From contig SKUG01000025.1 in NCBI GenBank assembly GCA_007122215.1, forward strand, positions 1-11,037: DNA of 11,037 nucleotides, read 5' to 3'. Under the pieces are notes generated by a model. It saw only the letters and a list, made by a program, of their open reading frames with translations. It had not been told where the DNA came from and searched no databases. How positions within the stretch are numbered: the first letter of the stretch is position 1; each line of letters opens with the position of its first letter. The translations under genes were made by a program, and so were the position numbers. Shown piece after piece: positions 6,720 to 11,037 of this stretch. The stretch is from Thermoleophilia bacterium (GTDB taxonomy: Bacteria; Actinomycetota; Thermoleophilia; Gaiellales; SKUG01).

Positions 6720-6769
6720 ACCGATGGTCGCGGAGGCCGCGCCCTCCCGCAACCGAAGGAGCGCTCGAG

Positions 6770-7612
6770 GTGACATCGACGATACGGCTCATCCCCCAGG
6801 GGCAGGACCCCGACGGCCCGCACTTCGTGAGCGGTCGGCGGGAGTCGGGCTGCCGCGTGATCTCGCTGGCGAACCAGAAGGGCGGCGTGGCCAAGACCAC
6901 CTCGGTCGTCAACCTCGCGGCGGCCCTGCGTGAGCGGGGCAAGCGCGTGCTCTGCATCGACCTGGATCCGCAGAGCAACATGTCGATGAGCTTTGGCATC
7001 GACATCGAGCAGCTTCCCCGCAGCATGTACGACGTGCTCGTCAACCGGCTGCCGATCGAGGAGGTCATCCATGAGACCGCCGAGGCAGACGTTGCCGCCT
7101 CGAGCATCGACCTCGCCGGCGCGGAGCTGGCGCTCTCGAGCCAGATCGGACGCGAGCGTGCCCTCGACAAGGCGCTCGCGCTGGTCAAGGGCCGCTACGA
7201 CTTCGTGCTCATCGACACGCCGCCGTCGCTCGGGCTGCTCACGATCAACGCCTTCACGGCCTCCGACGAGGTGATCGTTCCCGTCCAGGCCGAGTACCTG
7301 TCGCTGCGCGGGCTGGTGCAGCTGGACGAGACGCTCGCCATGATCCGCGAGCACCTCAACCCGAAGGTGCGCATCAGCGGCATCCTGCTGACGATGTACG
7401 ACCCGCGCTCCAACCACTCGCGGCAGGCTGCCGAGGTCCTGATCCAGAACTTCGGCGATGCCGTCATGAAGACCCGGATCAAGCGAACGATCCGGTTTGC
7501 CGAGGCGCCCGTCCAGGGCGGATCGGTCCTGTCCCTCGAACCCAACGGCCGGGCCGCGCACATGTACCGCGACCTCGCCGAGGAGGTGCTCGCGCAGCAT
7601 GTCACCGCGTAA
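6770..7612 (+). CDS. parA: ParA/Soj-family partition-type ATPase
   Basis: A 280-aa ATPase of the ParA/MinD family, whose ATP-bound dimers bind nucleoid DNA or membrane and position chromosomes, division sites or other cargo. After a ~29-residue N-terminal lead come the deviant Walker A QKGGVAKTTS (36-45, with signature Lys37, catalytic Lys42 and the Soj-like Ala41), Walker A' CIDLDPQSN (62-70, Asp64/Asp66) and Walker B VLIDTPPSLG (Asp149). The C-terminal part keeps the Soj-like GILLTMYDPRSNHS and an IKRTIRFAEAP version of the usual IPRNVRLSEAP. The GTG at 6770 is chosen because GAAGGAG (6755-6761) lies 8 nt upstream; an earlier in-frame GTG at 6692 would add 26 Arg/Pro-rich, non-coding-like residues. 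No parB follows. Instead the gene overlaps ftsZ by 14 nt, which points to a cell-division role rather than classical segregation. MipZ-like or MinD-like behaviour is possible but not shown by sequence. Confidence 0.93.
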   Translation: MTSTIRLIPQGQDPDGPHFVSGRRESGCRVISLANQKGGVAKTTSVVNLAAALRERGKRVLCIDLDPQSNMSMSFGIDIEQLPRSMYDVLVNRLPIEEVIHETAEADVAASSIDLAGAELALSSQIGRERALDKALALVKGRYDFVLIDTPPSLGLLTINAFTASDEVIVPVQAEYLSLRGLVQLDETLAMIREHLNPKVRISGILLTMYDPRSNHSRQAAEVLIQNFGDAVMKTRIKRTIRFAEAPVQGGSVLSLEPNGRAAHMYRDLAEEVLAQHVTA

Positions 7613-8909
7613 CCCGGGAAACAACCCACTCGCCGACCTCTTTGCCGCAACCGACACCGCCGCGGCGCAGGCCGCGCGTGAGCAGGCAGCCACCACGACC
7701 ACCGAGGAGCAGGCCGAGCCTGCACCCGTCGAGCACGCCCCGGCGCCGCCAACGGCGTCGACCGGCTCGGGTCGCAGCCTCGCCGACGCGGTGCCCCCGG
7801 CAGGCAGCCGTAGCCGCGAGGCACTCGAGTCGTCGACCTACCTCGCCGTGATCCGGGTCGTCGGCGTCGGTGGCGCCGGGATCAACGCCGTCGAGCGGAT
7901 GATCGAGTCGGACGTACGCGGGGTCGAGTTCGTTGCCGTGAACACCGACCTGCAGCAGCTCGAGGAGTCGAGCGCACCCACGCGACTGCACATCGGCGCA
8001 GACATCACCCGTGGGCTGGGCTCCGGTGCGAACCCGGACGTCGGGCGCGAGGCTGCAGAGCGCAGCTACGACCACATCCGACACCTGCTCAAGGGATCGG
8101 ACATGGTCTTCGTGACCTGCGGCGCGGGCGGCGGCACTGGAACCGGAGCCGCCCCGGTCGTCTGCCGGGCAGCCCGGGACCTCGGCGCGCTCACCGTGGC
8201 AATCGTGACGACCCCGTTTGCCTTCGAGGGGTCCCGCCGCCAGCAGGCAGCCAGCGACGGCCTCGACCAGCTGCGCCGTGAGGCCGACACGATCATCGTG
8301 ATTCCCAACAACCGCCTGCTGGAGGTCCTGCACCGCGACGTCTCGATGGTCGAGGCGTTCCGGGTCGCCGACGACGTGCTGCGCCAGGGCGTGCAGGGCA
8401 TCTCGGACCTGATCACGATGCCGGGACTGATCAACGTCGACTTCGCGGACGTGCGCACCATCATGACCGAGTCCGGCTCGGCGCTGATGGGCATCGGCGT
8501 GGGAACCGGCGAGGAGCGTGCCCGGGAGGCCGCCCAGTCAGCCATCAACTCCCCGCTGATCGGTGGAACGCCACACGGTGCCAGCCGGATCCTGCTCTCG
8601 ATCAGCGGTGGGGAGGACCTCTCCCTGCACGAGGTCACCGAGGCCGCGGCGATCATCCAGGACGCTGCCAGCGACGACGCCGAGATCATCTTCGGGGCGA
8701 CCGTCGACGATCGCCTCTCGGGGCAGGTCTGGGTCACGGTCGTGGCGACCGGGTTCGCCGACGATGCACCATCCGGGAGCCGTGCCACCCAGCCAGCCCG
8801 CGAGCTCGCCCCGCGGCGGGAGACCGGGGAGCGGCGCTTCGTGCGCTCGACCGACCCGCTGCCGGCCAGCGACGACGATGAGCTCCTGATCCCCGACTTC
8901 CTGCGGTAG
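7599..8909 (+). CDS. ftsZ: Cell-division GTPase FtsZ with long N-terminal extension
   Basis: A tubulin-like GTPase that polymerises into the cytokinetic ring. The 436 aa comprise an ~80-residue N-terminal extension (Ala/Thr/Pro/Glu-rich, starting MSPRNPGNNPLADLF), then the core from YLAVIRVVGVGGAGINAV (81-98). The GTP-binding tubulin signature GAGGGTGTGAAPV is at 175-187. The T7 synergy loop NVDFADV (280-286, Asp282 and Asp285) supplies the catalytic acidic residues. After a ~50-residue linker the C-terminal peptide DDDELLIPDFLR is intact, so partner binding (FtsA/SepF type) should be retained. All core motifs are present and the protein should be active. The ATG at 7599 overlaps the parA stop by 14 nt, with AGGAGG at 7581-7586, 12 nt upstream, implying coupled translation. 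FtsZ usually starts only 10-20 residues before the VVGVGG strand, so the extension is unusual. The gene lies outside any dcw cluster; whether it is the only ftsZ or a paralogue cannot be told here. Confidence 0.96.
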   Translation: MSPRNPGNNPLADLFAATDTAAAQAAREQAATTTTEEQAEPAPVEHAPAPPTASTGSGRSLADAVPPAGSRSREALESSTYLAVIRVVGVGGAGINAVERMIESDVRGVEFVAVNTDLQQLEESSAPTRLHIGADITRGLGSGANPDVGREAAERSYDHIRHLLKGSDMVFVTCGAGGGTGTGAAPVVCRAARDLGALTVAIVTTPFAFEGSRRQQAASDGLDQLRREADTIIVIPNNRLLEVLHRDVSMVEAFRVADDVLRQGVQGISDLITMPGLINVDFADVRTIMTESGSALMGIGVGTGEERAREAAQSAINSPLIGGTPHGASRILLSISGGEDLSLHEVTEAAAIIQDAASDDAEIIFGATVDDRLSGQVWVTVVATGFADDAPSGSRATQPARELAPRRETGERRFVRSTDPLPASDDDELLIPDFLR

Positions 8910-8912
8910 CAT
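8907..8912 (+). promoter_or_regulatory. -10 box overlapping the ftsZ stop codon
   Basis: TAGCAT in the context GCGGTAGCATGCC fits TANNNT and includes the ftsZ TAG stop. Nine nt separate it from the GTG at 8922, so transcription would start 2-3 nt before the start codon or at it. No Shine-Dalgarno precedes that GTG, which fits a leaderless message independent of parA-ftsZ. A -35 box would lie inside ftsZ and is not obvious. Confidence 0.5.
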
Positions 8913-8921
8913 GCCGGCACC

Positions 8922-10622
8922 GTGAGTGCCGCAGCAGCCGACCAGCCCGCAGATCCGCCACAGCGCGGTGCCGTCGCAGCCGGCCATCCGCTGACGGCGC
9001 GTGCCGGCGCCGAGGTCATGGCAGACGGTGGCAACGCCGTGGACGCGGCCGTGGCGAGCGCGCTGGTCTCCTGCGTGACCGAGCCCACGCTCACGGGGCT
9101 CGGCGGCAGTGGCTTTGCGACCGTGAGCTGGGCCGACCCTGCCGAGCAGGTGGTCCTGGACTTCTTCGCTGCCGTGCCGGGCAAGGAGCGGACGGTCGAG
9201 ACCTCGGGTGGCCCCGTCCCGGTCGACGTGCTCTTTGGCACGACCACCCAGACGTTCCACGTCGGCCCCCAGTCGTGTGCGGTGCCGGGCTTCGTGCGGG
9301 GGATCTTCCTGATGCACGAGCGCTGGGGGTCACTGCCGCGGCACCGCGTGTTCGAGCCCGCGATCGAGGCCGCCCGGGGAGGCGTGCCGCTCACCGACCA
9401 GCAGGCCTTCTGCCACCGGATCCTCACGAACATCCTGACCCGCACCGAGCTGAGCCGCGAGGTCTTCACCCCGGCCGGGCGGATGATGCAGGAGGGGGAG
9501 CTGCACGTCCAGGGGGACCTTGCCGGCACGCTCGAGTTCCTGGTCGACCACGGAGCTGATGCCTTCTACGTCGGGGACGTCGGCCGGGCGATCGTCGACT
9601 GGTCCGATGCCCACGGGGGCCTGCTCTCGGCCGCCGACCTGCGCGAGTACCGCGTGCGCGAGGTCTTCCCCGTTGCCAGCGACTACCGCAGCTTCCGGAT
9701 CATCGCACCTCCGGCACCCTCGTCGGGAGGATCGCTGATCGCCTACCACCTGCGGCTGGTCGAGCGCGAGCTCGGCGGTCGCCGCATCGACCTCGACACC
9801 AGCGAGGGCGCTCGGCTCTTCATCGCCTCGATGATGGCCACCAACGCGATGCGCGGCGGCGAGTTCGAGCGCTGGCTCTACGGCGGCGGGCTCGACCGCT
9901 GGCTGATGTCCGACGACTCCGTCCTGCTCGGGCGCCAGCGCATCCACGAGGTGCTCGAGCGGGCCCCGACCGGCACCCCGTCCGTCCACGGCAGCGGATC
10001 CACGCCCGGTCCAGGCAGCTCCCTGGGGAACACCACCCACATCAGCGTGATGGATGCCGCAGGCAACGCGGTGGCCATCACCACCTCCACGGGGTGTGGC
10101 TCCGGGGAGTTCGTCGGCTCCACCGGCATCCACCTCAACAACATGATGGGCGAGGAGGACCTGCTGCCCGTCGAGCACCGGCTCAGCCCGGGTGAGCGCC
10201 TCACCAGCATGATGAGCCCGACCATCGTGACAGAGGGGGACCGGCCGCGCCTGGCTACCGGCAGTGCAGGATCGAGCCGCATCCGCTCGGCGGTCACGCA
10301 GAGCATCCTGCGCGCGCTCGAGCCTGCCCGCGAGGGCCGCGCCCGTCCGATCCAGCAGGTGTTGCGGGAGGCGGTGGAGGCCGGACGGATGCACGCCGAG
10401 GGCGATGCCGTCCACGTCGAGCCGGGCGTCACTGCCGACGCCCTGGCAGCGCTCGCGGCCGATGGCTGGGACGTCACCCAGTGGCCGGAGCCCAACCTCT
10501 ACTTCGGCGGGGTCAACATGGCCGCGCTGTCCCGCGATGGCGACCTCGCCGCCGCGGGCGATCCACGACGGGGTGGGGCGGCCTGGCTGGCCGTCGGCTC
10601 CGAGGCCCGGGAGGCGCCATGA
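8922..10622 (+). CDS. ggt: Gamma-glutamyltransferase-family protein, altered substrate pocket
   Basis: A 566-aa Ntn-hydrolase of the gamma-glutamyltransferase family, made as a precursor that cleaves itself before the nucleophilic Thr. N-terminal motifs are GAVAAGHPLTARAGAEVM, GGNAVDAAVAS and TGLGGSGF. PAPSSGG lies mid-protein and the small subunit begins at Thr371 in GNTTHISVMD. Compared with E. coli GGT as I remember it, glutamate-binding residues differ: Arg114 is Phe82 (LDFFAAVP), Asn411 is lost (TTSTGCGSG), Gln430 is Met408, Asp433 is Glu411, Ser463 is Met430 and Gly484 is Ser451. Self-cleavage is likely retained, but the donor is probably not ordinary glutathione. No signal peptide is visible, although classical GGTs are exported, so it is probably cytosolic. 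The GTG at 8922 lacks a Shine-Dalgarno and follows a -10-like TAGCAT. The stop overlaps the start of the aminotransferase gene by ATGA. It could be an acylase, amidase or gamma-glutamyl hydrolase of the same fold. Confidence 0.88.
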   Translation: MSAAAADQPADPPQRGAVAAGHPLTARAGAEVMADGGNAVDAAVASALVSCVTEPTLTGLGGSGFATVSWADPAEQVVLDFFAAVPGKERTVETSGGPVPVDVLFGTTTQTFHVGPQSCAVPGFVRGIFLMHERWGSLPRHRVFEPAIEAARGGVPLTDQQAFCHRILTNILTRTELSREVFTPAGRMMQEGELHVQGDLAGTLEFLVDHGADAFYVGDVGRAIVDWSDAHGGLLSAADLREYRVREVFPVASDYRSFRIIAPPAPSSGGSLIAYHLRLVERELGGRRIDLDTSEGARLFIASMMATNAMRGGEFERWLYGGGLDRWLMSDDSVLLGRQRIHEVLERAPTGTPSVHGSGSTPGPGSSLGNTTHISVMDAAGNAVAITTSTGCGSGEFVGSTGIHLNNMMGEEDLLPVEHRLSPGERLTSMMSPTIVTEGDRPRLATGSAGSSRIRSAVTQSILRALEPAREGRARPIQQVLREAVEAGRMHAEGDAVHVEPGVTADALAALAADGWDVTQWPEPNLYFGGVNMAALSRDGDLAAAGDPRRGGAAWLAVGSEAREAP

Positions 10623-11037
10623 CACCCACCTATCGAGCGGCGATCGCCGACCTCGTCCCGTACCAGCCGGGCAAGCCGGCCGAGGAGCTGATGCGCGAGC
10701 GCGGCCTCGACTCGGTGATCAAGCTGGCATCCAACGAGGGTCCCTGGGGTGCGCTGCCCGGAGCTGCACGGGTGATCGAGCAGGGGATCCCCGGGCTCAA
10801 CCGCTACCCTGACGGCGGCTGCGTGCTGATCCGCGAGGCGCTTGCGGAGCTGCACGGGGTCACGCCGGGCGAGGTGATCGTCGGCCATGGGGCCGACTCG
10901 ATCATCAACAACCTCTCGCTGGCGATGCTCGAGCCGGGCACGGAGGTCGTGTGCGGCTGGCCATCCTTCCCCAGCTACGTGCTCGATGCGAAGAAGCTGG
11001 GGGCGACCCCCGTGATGGTCCCGCTGACCGCTGACCA
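10619..11037 (+). CDS. hisC: Histidinol-phosphate aminotransferase-like, 3' truncated by window
   Basis: The N-terminal 139 residues of a fold-type I PLP aminotransferase, cut by the window end. HisC transfers an amino group from glutamate to imidazole-acetol phosphate in histidine synthesis; some relatives accept phenylpyruvate or other keto acids. Family marks seen are YQPGKPAEEL (15-24), KLASNEGPWG (35-44, where most HisC have SNENP), LNRYPDGG (60-67), VGHGADSIINNL (88-99, the usual G-S/A-D/E phosphate-cup segment) and WPSFPSY (114-120, including the PLP-stacking Tyr). The PLP lysine and C-terminal domain lie outside. The ATG at 10619 overlaps the GGT-family stop (TGA at 10620-10622) with GGGAGG 4 nt upstream, so translation is coupled. 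No other histidine genes are in view; a role linked to the GGT-like protein is conceivable but unproven. Confidence 0.82.
   Translation, partial: MTPTYRAAIADLVPYQPGKPAEELMRERGLDSVIKLASNEGPWGALPGAARVIEQGIPGLNRYPDGGCVLIREALAELHGVTPGEVIVGHGADSIINNLSLAMLEPGTEVVCGWPSFPSYVLDAKKLGATPVMVPLTAD

Noticed and set aside
6692..6769. N-terminal extension of ParA from the GTG at 6692
   Set aside because: The added 26 residues are Arg/Pro-rich and not Soj-like, they include a 7-bp hairpin, and the GTG at 6770 has a good GAAGGAG 8 nt upstream.
4374..6776. Single 800-aa fusion of the two ATPase genes
   Set aside because: The extended frame reads the upstream ATPase out of frame. An ATGA overlap at 5504-5507 and a clear ATG at 5507 show two separate genes.

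Overview
The window is high-GC (roughly 70%), densely packed chromosomal DNA with many GTG starts and gene overlaps of 4 to 14 nt. Its content points to an actinomycetote: an FtsZ whose core begins with the actinobacterial YLAVI(R)VVGVGG pattern, and a pair of separate ArsA/Get3-type ATPases of the kind known from mycobacteria (Rv3679/Rv3680). A deep-branching high-GC class such as Thermoleophilia is my guess, but the sequence alone does not prove it. I see no tRNA, rRNA, CRISPR array, insertion sequence or phage gene.

Left part (1-4362): the last 33 codons of an NTF2/SnoaL-like protein converge on a nine-helix membrane protein of unknown function on the minus strand (118-1245). A 97-bp divergent spacer separates that from a plus-strand run. 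This run holds an FAD acyl-CoA dehydrogenase (1343-2542), a VOC/glyoxalase-fold protein (2568-2996) and an unrecognised 437-aa protein (3049-4362). The C-terminal half of the last has the pattern of an ApeA-type HEPN domain but lacks the catalytic R-x(4-6)-H motif. A 7-bp hairpin lies just upstream of it.

Middle (4374-6508, minus strand): two single-domain ArsA/Get3-like ATPases overlap by ATGA. The upstream one has the full deviant Walker A with signature lysine (GKGGVGKTT). The downstream one has Thr in that place (GTGGVGKTS). This asymmetry matches the mycobacterial Rv3679/Rv3680 pair and suggests a heterodimer. No arsenic-resistance genes are nearby.

Right part (6770-11037, plus strand): divergent from the ATPase pair lies parA (Soj/MinD class), overlapping by 14 nt a complete FtsZ with an unusual ~80-residue low-complexity N-terminal extension. 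The ftsZ stop codon lies inside a likely -10 box (TAGCAT) for a leaderless gamma-glutamyltransferase-family gene. That protein keeps the catalytic Thr but has lost most glutamate-binding residues and has no signal peptide. It overlaps by ATGA a histidinol-phosphate aminotransferase-like gene cut by the window end.

The most interesting points are the parA-ftsZ translational coupling without parB, the adjacency of three deviant-Walker ATPases to FtsZ, the structured and TA-free 5' region of parA, the pseudo-HEPN protein, the pocket-altered GGT, and a marked codon-pair bias before GCC alanine codons.
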